From the NCBI GenBank assembly GCA_900544275.1, contig UQUU01000008.1:1-64000 (forward strand): a stretch of 64,000 nt of DNA. The letters are read 5' to 3'. Positions within the stretch are counted from its first letter, which is position 1. Each line of letters starts with the position of its first letter. The translations under genes were made by a program, and so were the position numbers. The stretch is from an uncultured Succiniclasticum sp. (lineage in GTDB: Bacteria > Bacillota > Negativicutes > Acidaminococcales > Acidaminococcaceae). Below, piece after piece: positions 50,547-59,674 of this stretch. The notes under the pieces were generated by a model. That model had not been told where the DNA came from. It ran no database searches and worked only from the letters and a program-made list of their open reading frames with translations.

Positions 50547-52715
50547 TTATTCTTCGGTGTTTTTATGTTGGGCCGGACGCAGGCGTTGCTCCATCGGGAT
50601 CTTTTTCAAATGTTCCGCCGCAGCCAGCTGTGCCTGTTCATAAAGCAGACTCTGAGAGTTTACATCACCGTTTTTCCCGGCTGCTACACGACGGTAGTTC
50701 CCATTGCTTTGCAAAATATGCGCGCCGACATTGTCTTCCAGATACAACTTCAATATTTCCTTGACACGCCGGATATGTTCCTCGTTTTCAATGGGGAAAA
50801 ATAATTCCACCCTGTCGTTCAGATTACGCGGCATCCAATCGGCGCTGCTCATATAAAGCTGTTCTTCGCCTCCGTTGGCAAACCAGAAGATACGGCTATG
50901 CTCCAACTGTCTGCCCACGATACTGCGGACAGATATGTTTTCACTCACGCCTTCCAGCCCGGGACGCAACGTACAGATTCCCCGCACGATCAGCTCTATT
51001 TTTACACCGGCCATAGACGCCTCATATAATTTTTGAATCACCGGCTGGTCCAGCAGAGAATTCATCTTCGCAATAATATGCCCTTCTCCGCCCTGCCGCA
51101 CATGGTCGATTTCTTTATGGATCAATTCATAGATTTTTTCCCGCAGACCAATGGGAGCCATCACCAGCTTATTCCAGACAGGCGTACGCGAATAACCGGA
51201 CAGCAGGTTAAAGAAAGCGGAAGCATCGCTGCCGAACTGGTCATTGGCCGTCAATAACCCCATATCCGTATAAAGCCGGGCCGTAGTATCGTTATAGTTT
51301 CCCGTTCCCAAATGCACATAGCGTTTGATGCCTTCCGATTCACGCCGCACGATCAGAATGATCTTCGCGTGAGTCTTCAACCCTACCAGACCGTAAATTA
51401 CATGAGCGCCGGCTTTTTCCAGACGACGCGCCCAGATAATATTATTTTCTTCATCAAAACGGGCTTTCAATTCTACCAGTACCGTGACCTGTTTCCCGTT
51501 TTCTGCCGCACGGGCCAACGCCGCCACAATGGGAGAATTGCCGCTGACCCGATACAGTGTCTGCTTGATCGCCAACACCTGAGGATCGTCCGCCGCATCA
51601 CTGACTAGCTTCACCACCGGATCAAAGCTTTCATACGGATGGTACAGCAAAATATCCTTTTCCCGAATCCTTTCAAACAGGCGGTCATAGGACAACAATT
51701 CCCGGGGCCGCTGCGGTACAAAAGGTTCGTATAACCAGGGCCACATTTTATCCAGCGAAACAAATTTTAAAAAACAGGTGGCATCCAAAGGACCTGATAT
51801 CTCGTAGACTTCTTCCTCTGCCAGATCGAGATTTTTCTGTAGAAAATGTTTTATTTTACTGTTTTTTGTTTTGACGATCTCCATACGGCGGGCCACGCCC
51901 CGCTTCCGCTGGCGCAGTGACTTTTCAATTTCCCGCAGCAAGTCGTCGATATCGTCTTCATCCACTTCCAGATCACTGTCACGGGTCAACCGGAAAGGCA
52001 CCACGTCCAAAATGCGGCAGCCACGGAAAAGGTCTTTACAGTGTCTGGCGATCAACTCTTCCAGATAAACAAACGTACGCCGTTCCTCAACGGGGACCTC
52101 GATCAAACGCGGCAGTACAGAAGGAACCTGCACCACACTCATGCTTTCTTCTTCATCAATCGTAACCAGCTGCACGGCCAGATTTAAGGTCCGATTGCCT
52201 AAAAACGGGAACGGACGGGAGGCATCCACCGCCATAGGCGTCAATACCGGATAGACAAATTCCTGAAAGTAATGTTCCAACCATTCCCTGCCGGCGTCAC
52301 TGCAATATTCCAGGCCTTTGATTTCCGGGCCGCCGGCCAGTTTCAAGTCATTCAGCACATCGCCTAAGATCTTGCTTTCCAGTTTCATCTGCTCATGAGC
52401 CGCCAGGGAAATTTCCCGCAACTGATCTTTGACGGTAAGTCCGGACGGATCCTTACGATTCAGCCCTTCTTCATATTGATCCCATAAACCTGCCACACGT
52501 ACCATGAAAAACTCGTCCAGATTGGAAGAAGTGATGGCAATAAACTTCAGCCGTTCCAAAATAGGCGTAGTCTCTACTTCCGCTGCCCGTAATACGCGCA
52601 GGTTAAACTTCAGCCAACTCAGCTCCCGATTGAAAAAATACTCCGGTCGGGTCACATCAATGGGCAAACTTTCCTTCTTCATTTTTTCTGTAGTTTTTTT
52701 CAGTTTATCATTCAT
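50547..52715 (-). CDS. ppk1: Polyphosphate kinase 1
   Basis: 722 residues, usual length for PPK1. N-domain (EYFFNRELSWLKFNLRVLRAAE), head domain, and two PLD-like C-domains. The catalytic His is in KRYVHLGTGNYN (about 465) and the second His/Arg region is EHSRIFWFANGGEEQLYMSSADWMPRNLNDRVE (about 605). It makes polyphosphate from ATP reversibly. The ATG overlaps the stop of the preceding Ppx/GppA-HD gene by 4 nt (ATGA), so the two proteins are translationally coupled. Confidence 0.96.
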   Translation of the reverse strand: MNDKLKKTTEKMKKESLPIDVTRPEYFFNRELSWLKFNLRVLRAAEVETTPILERLKFIAITSSNLDEFFMVRVAGLWDQYEEGLNRKDPSGLTVKDQLREISLAAHEQMKLESKILGDVLNDLKLAGGPEIKGLEYCSDAGREWLEHYFQEFVYPVLTPMAVDASRPFPFLGNRTLNLAVQLVTIDEEESMSVVQVPSVLPRLIEVPVEERRTFVYLEELIARHCKDLFRGCRILDVVPFRLTRDSDLEVDEDDIDDLLREIEKSLRQRKRGVARRMEIVKTKNSKIKHFLQKNLDLAEEEVYEISGPLDATCFLKFVSLDKMWPWLYEPFVPQRPRELLSYDRLFERIREKDILLYHPYESFDPVVKLVSDAADDPQVLAIKQTLYRVSGNSPIVAALARAAENGKQVTVLVELKARFDEENNIIWARRLEKAGAHVIYGLVGLKTHAKIILIVRRESEGIKRYVHLGTGNYNDTTARLYTDMGLLTANDQFGSDASAFFNLLSGYSRTPVWNKLVMAPIGLREKIYELIHKEIDHVRQGGEGHIIAKMNSLLDQPVIQKLYEASMAGVKIELIVRGICTLRPGLEGVSENISVRSIVGRQLEHSRIFWFANGGEEQLYMSSADWMPRNLNDRVELFFPIENEEHIRRVKEILKLYLEDNVGAHILQSNGNYRRVAAGKNGDVNSQSLLYEQAQLAAAEHLKKIPMEQRLRPAQHKNTEE

Positions 52716-54265
52716 AGCGCATTCACCCGTTCCAGTCGGACCTTAAATCCATAAACTTCTTCCATGGTCGATACTTTTGAAGCAAACGTCCATTCTTCCA
52801 GATCCAGCTCCACCTTGCTCACCACCTGGATCACCAGTTCCCGATTCTGAATTGTCGCCTTGCATTGCTGGATCTTCTGTAAATAACTCCGGTCCAGCGC
52901 GTCAGCCAGACGCAGGATCGCAGAAAGCTTTGCCACCAGGGGCACCAATTCGCTCTTCAGTTCCGGCAGGGACTTTTTATCCCGCTCAAATACATTGTGA
53001 GCATGATAATAACTGGTCATGGCAATCACCAGCTTATCTTCCCCGGTAAAACCTACCAGATCCGTCCCCATGATCAATTGATATGAATACAGGGAATGGC
53101 TCCGCAGGGAAACATATTTGCCTATATCGTGCAAAATAGCCGCGGCGCGCAGTAAGAGACGACTATGATCATCCAGGCCATACTTTTTACCTAACTTATC
53201 AAAAAGAATAAGCGCCAGTTTTTCCACCTGCGTCACATGACCATAGTCATAGTGATATCGTTCCCCCACATGGTGGATCAGACTCATTTTTTCTTCTTCC
53301 AGAATGTAAGCATAAGCCGGATCTTTCTCCTGTATGATATGGGATAAGATCATGCCATCCACAAACGTATCGTCCGTAATAATGATCTCCTGCGCGGTAG
53401 GCGCCAGCTCCAAGAGTTGCTCATACAGCAGAACCATGGGCAGGACCAGCTCGCCTTCCGCTTCGGAAAGCCCGTAGGTCTTCATTAACTGCGGCAGATT
53501 TAATTTGCGGATCTTATCAAAAATTTCTCTGAATCGTTCCGTTGTAACGCGATTTACCTTTTTTTTGTTCTGCAGCTCCAACACTTTCAGCATCAGCTCC
53601 GTCTCCGTCCCGGAAAGCAGTAAAAAACGCACCGGCAGTCCTTCGATCGCCTGGCGCACCGGTCCGATGGTGCTGGAAAGAAATTGCATTAAAGCACGAT
53701 TAAAATGCAGACTGCTGCGCTGATACTGGTTAAAGCTTTCTTTGATGCGGATGATCCCCATATGGAAATTTTGCTGCGCTTTTATCTTATCATCCTGCAG
53801 CAAAGAAACACCCAGACCGCCGGAAGAAATATCCAGAAGCAATATCCCCTGCTGGCTGCTGATTCGCTCATCCCTCATCGTGGTTCGGATCGCTACATAT
53901 TTCGTATAAATTTCCATGGGCATCTCGACCACTTCAATGTCCAACCCGGTCCTCAATTTAATCTGATCCAGCAGGAACACCTTATTTTCCGCTTCCCGCA
54001 CAGCTGTGGTCGCCTGCGCTACATACACATCCGTTCCGTAATCCTGCATCAGCTCTCTAAAGCCCTGCAGCACCTGACAGATTTCTTCGACCATAGAATA
54101 AGAGATCCGACCGTTTTTAAATGTTTCTTCCCCCAAACGGATCGGGTAATCGCAGCGTTCAATCTGCTTAATGCGGTTTAAACCGCGATATTCTACAATC
54201 TGCAACCGAAGCATTTCGGATCCCAAATGGATCACTGCCAGGGTCGTATAGGTTTTCCTTTTCAT
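52712..54265 (-). CDS. Degenerate Ppx/GppA-like phosphatase with HD domain
   Basis: 517 residues from ATG 54265 with AGGGAG. Overall fold is Ppx/GppA (1-300) plus a C-terminal HD domain (AAILHDIGKYVSLRSHSLYSYQLI, about 370), as in long exopolyphosphatases. However, the phosphate-binding motifs are altered: the usual DIGSNS reads IHLGSEM, and the usual DIGGGSTE reads DISSGGLGV. The segment ATTAVREAEN is kept. It may have lost phosphohydrolase activity and act as a regulator or scaffold for PPK1, with which it is translationally coupled. An active enzyme with relaxed motifs is the alternative. Confidence 0.8.
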   Translation of the reverse strand: MKRKTYTTLAVIHLGSEMLRLQIVEYRGLNRIKQIERCDYPIRLGEETFKNGRISYSMVEEICQVLQGFRELMQDYGTDVYVAQATTAVREAENKVFLLDQIKLRTGLDIEVVEMPMEIYTKYVAIRTTMRDERISSQQGILLLDISSGGLGVSLLQDDKIKAQQNFHMGIIRIKESFNQYQRSSLHFNRALMQFLSSTIGPVRQAIEGLPVRFLLLSGTETELMLKVLELQNKKKVNRVTTERFREIFDKIRKLNLPQLMKTYGLSEAEGELVLPMVLLYEQLLELAPTAQEIIITDDTFVDGMILSHIIQEKDPAYAYILEEEKMSLIHHVGERYHYDYGHVTQVEKLALILFDKLGKKYGLDDHSRLLLRAAAILHDIGKYVSLRSHSLYSYQLIMGTDLVGFTGEDKLVIAMTSYYHAHNVFERDKKSLPELKSELVPLVAKLSAILRLADALDRSYLQKIQQCKATIQNRELVIQVVSKVELDLEEWTFASKVSTMEEVYGFKVRLERVNAL

Positions 54266-54653
54266 GGTCTGCGCTCCCTGATCTTATAAAACATAGCAAT
54301 TATCGGCACGTACAAAGAACCGCCTGTCCTCCGGCGCAGGCACACTCGCCGCATAACCGGCTCCGGAGCCGCACCGGCGAAGACCGCCTGTATTCCGGCC
54401 TTTCTTTTACATTACCGCCTTTTATTCCTATAAAATACTCATATTTTTAAATCACTTCGACATTTATCAGAAAAATCCTTGCAATATATGTAAAACCTTT
54501 GTAAGTTCTTTGTTTCGTTTGCATTCTAAAATTTTACAAGCCGACAGGCAGGATTTTGCCACACCTTTGTAAAATTTGATATAATAAATATGATTTTATG
54601 ATTCTTTTCTATTATTCTTTTTTAACATTATTCAATACGACTCGGTGAAAGCA
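54266..54653. promoter_or_regulatory. Divergent control region of the polyphosphate genes
   Basis: The left part (54302-54400) is GC-rich and self-complementary (perfect palindrome CGGCTCCGGAGCCG at 54358-54371; ACCGCCTGT repeated at 54319-54327 and 54383-54391) and would be a structured leader of the minus-strand transcript. The middle has TGTAAA (54489-54494), 5 nt, TGTAAG (54500-54505), i.e. minus-strand PhoP-like repeats with 11-bp period; TTTACA also occurs at 54533-54538. The right part holds the plus-strand promoter. Confidence 0.5.
54556..54585 (+). promoter_or_regulatory. Promoter of the plus-strand Ppx/GppA gene
   Basis: -35 TTGCCA (54556-54561), 18-nt spacer, -10 TATAAT (54580-54585), about 60 nt before the start codon. 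Confidence 0.7.
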
Positions 54654-56177
54654 ATGCAAAGAATAGCCATCATTGATATCGGCTCCAACTCGGCCCGTCT
54701 GGTCATCAGCCACATTTATAAAAACGGCGCCTACAACATGGTTTTTAATCAGAAAGAGTCCCTCCGGTTAGCGCAAAAGACCGATAAAAACGGCCTTTTA
54801 TTACCGGAAGCTTTTTCCAGCACATTAAATATCATGAAAGCGTTTGTCTTTATGTGCAACCAGTACAAGGCGGACAAAATCATCGCCGTAGCCACTGCGG
54901 CCATTCGCAATGCCAAAAACGGCACGGCGCTGACCAAAGAAATTGCGGAAAAAACAGGTATCCAGCTTCACATCCTCCCCGGAAACGCAGAGGCTTACCT
55001 CAGTTATTTAGGCGTTATCAATACGCTGCCGGTAAGCGATGGGATCATTTTCGACCTGGGCGGCGGCTCGACCGAACTGGTACTGGTCCGCGACCGCAAA
55101 CTGATGGAATCCGTTTCTATCCCTTTAGGCGCGGTAAATACTACCGGTATGTTCAACACCCGGGATAAGATGCCCCCCAACGTCTTCAGCGATGTTAATT
55201 TTTTTCTTTCTTCCCGGTTGGCTAAATACCCCTGGCTGAAAGATGCCAAGCTCCCTTTGATCGGGGTTGGCGGTACGGCTCGTACCGTTGCCAAGATGAT
55301 CCAGAAAAGCCGGCATTATCCTTCCAGCCGGATCCACAATTATATTTTTAACACCCAAAATTTTCGCTCCTTGTTTAAAAGATTGAGGGGGACAAATCTG
55401 GAGCAAAGAAAAAAAGTGTCCGGCCTTTCCGGCGAACGCGCCGATATTATTTTAGCGGGTATGTCCATTATTCATTGCCTGGCAGAACAGACGGCCAGCA
55501 AGCGGATCATTACTTCCGGCTGCGGCTTAAGAGAAGGTCTTTTTTATGACTATTATGCAAAAATGAATCAGGTTCCCCTGATTGCCGATAATATTTTAGA
55601 AACCAGTACGCTGAATGTTCTGCGTCTGTATTCCAACAATGAGGAACATTGCAAACATGTTTCAGACCTGGCGTTGAATATCTTCGATGGCTGGCGCGAA
55701 CTGCATAAATTAAACAAATCCTGCCGTGCTCTCTTAAAAACTTCTTCTTTACTGCACGACATCGGTATTACCATCAACTATTACAGCCATGCCCGCCATT
55801 CCGCCTACATGATCTTAAATGCCAAGCTGTTCGGTCTGACCCACGAAGAACAAATGCTTTGCGCCGTAGTAGCCGGTTGGCACAATGGCATTTCCAAAGG
55901 TTATTTTAAAGAACATGTGTATCGCACCCTCCTGGACGAAAAAGACTGGGTCACAGCCGAACGCATGGCGCTGATTCTGGCCCTGGCCGAAAGTCTGGAT
56001 TACTCGGAAAGCAATAAAGTTCGTTCCGTCCTGCCAAAAAGCGAATCGCACAAGGCCATTCTGGAGATTAACTGTGAGGGCAATGCTTCGATTGAACTGT
56101 ATCAGTTGGAAACTTATAAATCCTGGTTCGCCAAGCTGTTTGGCAAACCCCTGGAGATCGTTATTAATAGCAAGTAA
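54654..56177 (+). CDS. ppx: Exopolyphosphatase/pppGpp phosphohydrolase with HD domain
   Basis: 507 residues from ATG 54654 (an in-frame GTG at 54645 is the alternative; no strong ribosome binding site for either). Intact Ppx/GppA motifs: IDIGSNSARLVI (about 6-17), ATAAIRNAKNG (about 82), IFDLGGGSTELVLV (about 128-141), LIGVGGTARTVAKM. The C-terminal HD-type domain has SSLLHDIGITINYYSHARHSAYMIL and AGWHNGISKG. It removes terminal phosphates from polyphosphate and possibly pppGpp. Divergent from the ppk1 operon; strong terminator behind it. Confidence 0.92.
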   Translation: MQRIAIIDIGSNSARLVISHIYKNGAYNMVFNQKESLRLAQKTDKNGLLLPEAFSSTLNIMKAFVFMCNQYKADKIIAVATAAIRNAKNGTALTKEIAEKTGIQLHILPGNAEAYLSYLGVINTLPVSDGIIFDLGGGSTELVLVRDRKLMESVSIPLGAVNTTGMFNTRDKMPPNVFSDVNFFLSSRLAKYPWLKDAKLPLIGVGGTARTVAKMIQKSRHYPSSRIHNYIFNTQNFRSLFKRLRGTNLEQRKKVSGLSGERADIILAGMSIIHCLAEQTASKRIITSGCGLREGLFYDYYAKMNQVPLIADNILETSTLNVLRLYSNNEEHCKHVSDLALNIFDGWRELHKLNKSCRALLKTSSLLHDIGITINYYSHARHSAYMILNAKLFGLTHEEQMLCAVVAGWHNGISKGYFKEHVYRTLLDEKDWVTAERMALILALAESLDYSESNKVRSVLPKSESHKAILEINCEGNASIELYQLETYKSWFAKLFGKPLEIVINSK

Positions 56178-56214
56178 AAAGGCTGACGCTAAAATACGGC
56201 AAACAAGGTATTAT

Positions 56215-56247
56215 AAAAAGGTTGGAGCAGAAACTCCAACCTTTTTT
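56215..56247 (+). terminator. Terminator after ppx
   Basis: AAAAAGGTTGGAG (56215-56227) pairs with CTCCAACCTTTTTT (56234-56247) around a 6-nt loop, ending in six T. Confidence 0.92.
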
Positions 56248-56330
56248 ATATATTTTATACTTTTGTTATATTATTGATTTTTCCTTGCAGGCCGTTCTTT
56301 TACCACTACTTTACCACTGCAAAAAGTATC

Positions 56331-57980
56331 TTACTCCTCTTTACTTACAGCAGTCCTTTTAAGCGGCTGCACTTCAAACATGCGACTCCAGGGAAGCCGG
56401 AACTCATATTGGTCCACAATCTCTCCCAGTACAGGTCTTGCCACTTTACGGATGTCCTCGTTAATGGCCTCTTCCGCCACTTTTTTCTGTTCTTCCGTAA
56501 AACCGGAATTCGGCATTTGTTTGGGCCAGATCACAGTACGATATACATTCATCCGGGAATTAGCCTGATAAGCCCAGTCATCCAGGTAGCGGACATTTAG
56601 CAGTTCCTCCGCTGCGCCCGCCGTATAAAAGGGCGATTCCAATCCCTGCGCCAACGCAAATCCCAGCGTGTTGCCGGAGGTGTTCCAGCCGCCATAGGCC
56701 GCCACTTTATAGGCAATACCGCGGCGGAACAGTTCCCGTACTAACGCATTATCCGCTCCGTTGCCATAGGCTGAATCGGAAATGATCACTTTCTTACCCT
56801 CATCCAGATAAGATTCTACTTTATCCAGGAATTTTTGCGTATGAGGCCCTGCCACCCCGTTGTTTTTCTCATTTGAAGCTTCTAACATCACACCGTTAAA
56901 AGGAGTGTTCACCGCCAGAATAAAATCGGCCCGTGCCGCTTTTTTAGCAGGAAAAGCGCCTGCGGCATAAATATGTTCTCGGGCGGAAACCGAGATCTTA
57001 TCATCTTCGTAAGTCGGAACCGTAGCCCCGCCTTTCCCCGACGCATATTCCGTATAAACCAGCGGGATCGTATAGGTCAGTCGGTTGGCCGCCTGAGTCA
57101 GAAGCAACAAGCCCAACTGATCGGCGCCGGAAAAGAAACGAATCTTTTCTTTCGGCAATTCATTGACCAACGTAGACAAATACCGCGCTTCTTTATGGGC
57201 TTGCGATAAGGGCGCCGTATCATCACGGCCGATCAGCAAATAGTTGAAGCTGCCGCTTTCTACGCCATGGAGCAATAACTCCGTTGTCTTAAGGTTCAGC
57301 TTACGACGACCGTAAAAATCGTCTGCCATAGCCCGGGGGATCGTGCGGTTTAATTCCTGTAATTCTTTGGTCTCTTTCCGGGAAAGACGCGCTAACTCCG
57401 TCTTATCCCGCAAAGCCCCCTGCCGAAACAGTTTCGGTCCCCATTCCTGATAATAGACCGGTTCCACCGGTGCCGCGCTGGCCCTGGGGGAACGCATGAT
57501 CGTCACAAACACATAGACATTGGGGTTGCCGCTTTTTTTCTTTAACCCCAGGATACGCTCTGCCCGGGATCGCAGCACCGCTTCGTCAAAATGATGCGTT
57601 CGCGAGTCTACCAGACCGCCATACAGCAAGGAATCCGCACTGACAACTACCGCCACAGATTCTCTGGACTTTTCTTCCAGCCAGTCAAACAACTGATCCG
57701 GATGACCGGCCTGCGAAGCGGCAGACAGCAGTTCGTCCGGGGGAAACTGAATATCCCACCCGGCGGCCTGCATCGTGGCCACTGTATAGTCTTTGGAAAC
57801 AGGTCGGGTGTCCAGGGGAACAAAGACCATGGTCCCTTTCGTTTTTGCCGGGGAAGCCAACGTCTGCTGTGTCTTTTCCGGTTCTGCAACCGGCGGCTGT
57901 TCTGCCGGAGCGGCCGCAAAAGCTTGCGCGCTCAACAACAAAAGCCCGCTCATACACAAACCTGTCATCCATTTTTGCAT
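56331..57980 (-). CDS. Exported DUF4127 protein
   Basis: 549 residues with a cleavable signal peptide (MQKWMTGLCMSGLLLLSAQ, likely cut near AFA-AAP) and a Pro/Glu/Gln linker. Body matches the DUF4127 pattern: VFVPLDTRPVSKDYTVATMQAAGWDI, SADSLLYGGLVDSRTHH, VTIMRSPRA, LIGRDDTAPLSQAHKEA, and YGNGADNALVRELF. The conserved Asp/Arg/Asn residues suggest an enzyme acting on an extracytoplasmic glycan, but no activity is established to my knowledge. It lies 22 nt behind guaB and probably shares its transcript, an odd pairing. ATG 57980 follows GAGGTG. Confidence 0.8.
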   Translation of the reverse strand: MQKWMTGLCMSGLLLLSAQAFAAAPAEQPPVAEPEKTQQTLASPAKTKGTMVFVPLDTRPVSKDYTVATMQAAGWDIQFPPDELLSAASQAGHPDQLFDWLEEKSRESVAVVVSADSLLYGGLVDSRTHHFDEAVLRSRAERILGLKKKSGNPNVYVFVTIMRSPRASAAPVEPVYYQEWGPKLFRQGALRDKTELARLSRKETKELQELNRTIPRAMADDFYGRRKLNLKTTELLLHGVESGSFNYLLIGRDDTAPLSQAHKEARYLSTLVNELPKEKIRFFSGADQLGLLLLTQAANRLTYTIPLVYTEYASGKGGATVPTYEDDKISVSAREHIYAAGAFPAKKAARADFILAVNTPFNGVMLEASNEKNNGVAGPHTQKFLDKVESYLDEGKKVIISDSAYGNGADNALVRELFRRGIAYKVAAYGGWNTSGNTLGFALAQGLESPFYTAGAAEELLNVRYLDDWAYQANSRMNVYRTVIWPKQMPNSGFTEEQKKVAEEAINEDIRKVARPVLGEIVDQYEFRLPWSRMFEVQPLKRTAVSKEE

Positions 57981-58002
57981 AATCTGAACACCTCAGAAAC
58001 CA

Positions 58003-59514
58003 TTATTTTGCATAAGATGCAACAGCGCTGTCCTTCAAGAGCACGTCATGGGCGCCGCCTTCCACAATCGAAGTGGAAGAAACCAGCGTCAATTTTGCGT
58101 TCTTCCGCAGTTCACCTAAATTCAAGGCGCCACAATTGCACATAGTGCTACGGATCTTAGCCAGCGTCAGGTTCACATTGTCTTTCAAAGAACCGGCATA
58201 CGGCACATAGGAGTCAACGCCTTCTTCAAAAGAAAGCTTTTGAGAGCCACCCAGATCGTAGCGCTGCCAGTTACGGGCCCGATTGGAGCCTTCACCCCAA
58301 TATTCTTTCATATAGCTGCCGTTGATATTCACTTTATCTGTGGGGCTTTCATCAAAACGGGCGAAGTAACGGCCCAACATGAGGAAATCCGCCCCCATCG
58401 CCAGCGCCAGGGTCATATGGTAATCGTACACAATGCCGCCGTCGCTGCAGACAGGCACATAGATGCCGGTTTCTTTATAATATTCGTCACGGGCTTTGCA
58501 AACATCGATCAGCGCCGTAGCCTGACCGCGGCCAATCCCCTTGGTCTCACGGGTAATGCAGATCGAACCGCCGCCGATACCGACTTTTACAAAATCAGCG
58601 CCGCTTTCCGCCAGAAAACGGAAACCTTCCGCATCCACTACGTTGCCGGCCCCAACCTTCACCGTATCACCGTAATGATCCCGGATCCATTTCAGCGTGA
58701 GCCGCTGCCACTCGGAATAACCTTCGGAAGAGTCGATACACAACACGTCCACCCCGGCTTCCACCAAAGCGGGCACACGCTCCGCATAATCGCGGGTATT
58801 GATACCGGCGCCTACCACATGGCGTTTTTTATTGTCCAGCAGTTCCAGCGGGTATTCTTTATGCGATACATAGTCTTTACGGAACACCATGTACAGCAGA
58901 CGGCCTTCATTATCAATGATGGGCAGCGTATTGAGTTTATGATCCCAGATAATATCATTAGCCTGCTGCAGGGTCGTATCCTTTTTCCCTACGACCATCT
59001 GCTTGATGGGGGTCATAAAATCTTTCACCTGCGTAGACAGATCCATGCGGCTGACACGATAGTCACGGCTGGTAACGATGCCTTCCAGACGTCCGTTTAC
59101 GGTTCCGTCGCTGGTCACTGCCACAGTGGAATGACCGGTCTTTTCTTTCAGCACCAGAATGTCTTTCAGGGTGCTGTCCGGAGTAATGTTGGAATCACTG
59201 GTCACAAAGCCGGCCCGGTAACTTTTTACATTGCGCACCATCTGGGCTTCGTCTTCAATCGTCTGGGAGCCATAGATAAAGGAACAGCCGCCTTCCCGGG
59301 ACAGTGCGACTGCCAGCGTATCGTTGGAAACGGACTGCATAATAGCAGAAACCATCGGGATATTTAACGTAAGAGCCGCCTCTTCGCCCTTTTTAAATTT
59401 TACCAACGGCGTCTGCAGGGACACATTGTCAGGGATACACTTGGACGAAGAATACCCCGGTACCAACAGGTACTCACTGAAAGTATGTGCAGGTTCATCA
59501 TAATAAAATGCCAA
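58003..59514 (-). CDS. guaB: IMP dehydrogenase (divergent subgroup)
   Basis: 503 residues. TIM-barrel IMPDH with an inserted CBS pair (about 95-215, HSTVAVTSDGTV, IVTSRDYRVSRMDL). NAD/IMP site LCIDSSEGYSEW, then GAGNVVDAEGF and GADFVKVGIGGGSICITRE with the catalytic Cys near 317. The mobile flap is RARNWQRY and EEGVDSYVPYAGSLKD. Usual enzymes read GxGPGSICTTR and AHGHS at these places, so this is a non-standard branch. It makes XMP for GTP synthesis. Own promoter upstream. Confidence 0.9.
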   Translation of the reverse strand: MAFYYDEPAHTFSEYLLVPGYSSSKCIPDNVSLQTPLVKFKKGEEAALTLNIPMVSAIMQSVSNDTLAVALSREGGCSFIYGSQTIEDEAQMVRNVKSYRAGFVTSDSNITPDSTLKDILVLKEKTGHSTVAVTSDGTVNGRLEGIVTSRDYRVSRMDLSTQVKDFMTPIKQMVVGKKDTTLQQANDIIWDHKLNTLPIIDNEGRLLYMVFRKDYVSHKEYPLELLDNKKRHVVGAGINTRDYAERVPALVEAGVDVLCIDSSEGYSEWQRLTLKWIRDHYGDTVKVGAGNVVDAEGFRFLAESGADFVKVGIGGGSICITRETKGIGRGQATALIDVCKARDEYYKETGIYVPVCSDGGIVYDYHMTLALAMGADFLMLGRYFARFDESPTDKVNINGSYMKEYWGEGSNRARNWQRYDLGGSQKLSFEEGVDSYVPYAGSLKDNVNLTLAKIRSTMCNCGALNLGELRKNAKLTLVSSTSIVEGGAHDVLLKDSAVASYAK

Positions 59515-59550
59515 TCGTCACACCATCCTTTTCAAAATATTAATAGTAAA

Positions 59551-59579
59551 ATTGTATTACAGGATAGCTTTTCTGTCCA
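59551..59579 (-). promoter_or_regulatory. Promoter of guaB-DUF4127
   Basis: -35 TGGACA (59574-59579), 17-nt spacer, -10 TACAAT (59551-59556), leader about 35 nt. Confidence 0.65.
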
Positions 59580-59607
59580 CTAAAAAATTTTTATTGACAG
59601 AACAGCC

Positions 59608-59640
59608 CTGCAAAAGCAACTGTCCTCTTAGGACAGGACT
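59608..59640 (-). terminator. Likely terminator of the pur operon
   Basis: CTGTCCT (59620-59626) and AGGACAG (59630-59636) form a short perfect hairpin; on the minus strand it is followed by TTGCTTTTGC, a weak T-run. It separates purD from the guaB promoter. Confidence 0.5.
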
Positions 59641-59674
59641 CCTCTATCACGAGTCAAATCGTCGGCGAAAAAGC

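Noticed and set aside
58240..59367. 375-codon plus-strand open frame
   Set aside because: It lies antisense to guaB in a GC-balanced coding region, has no ribosome binding site and resembles no family; the guaB frame is clearly real.
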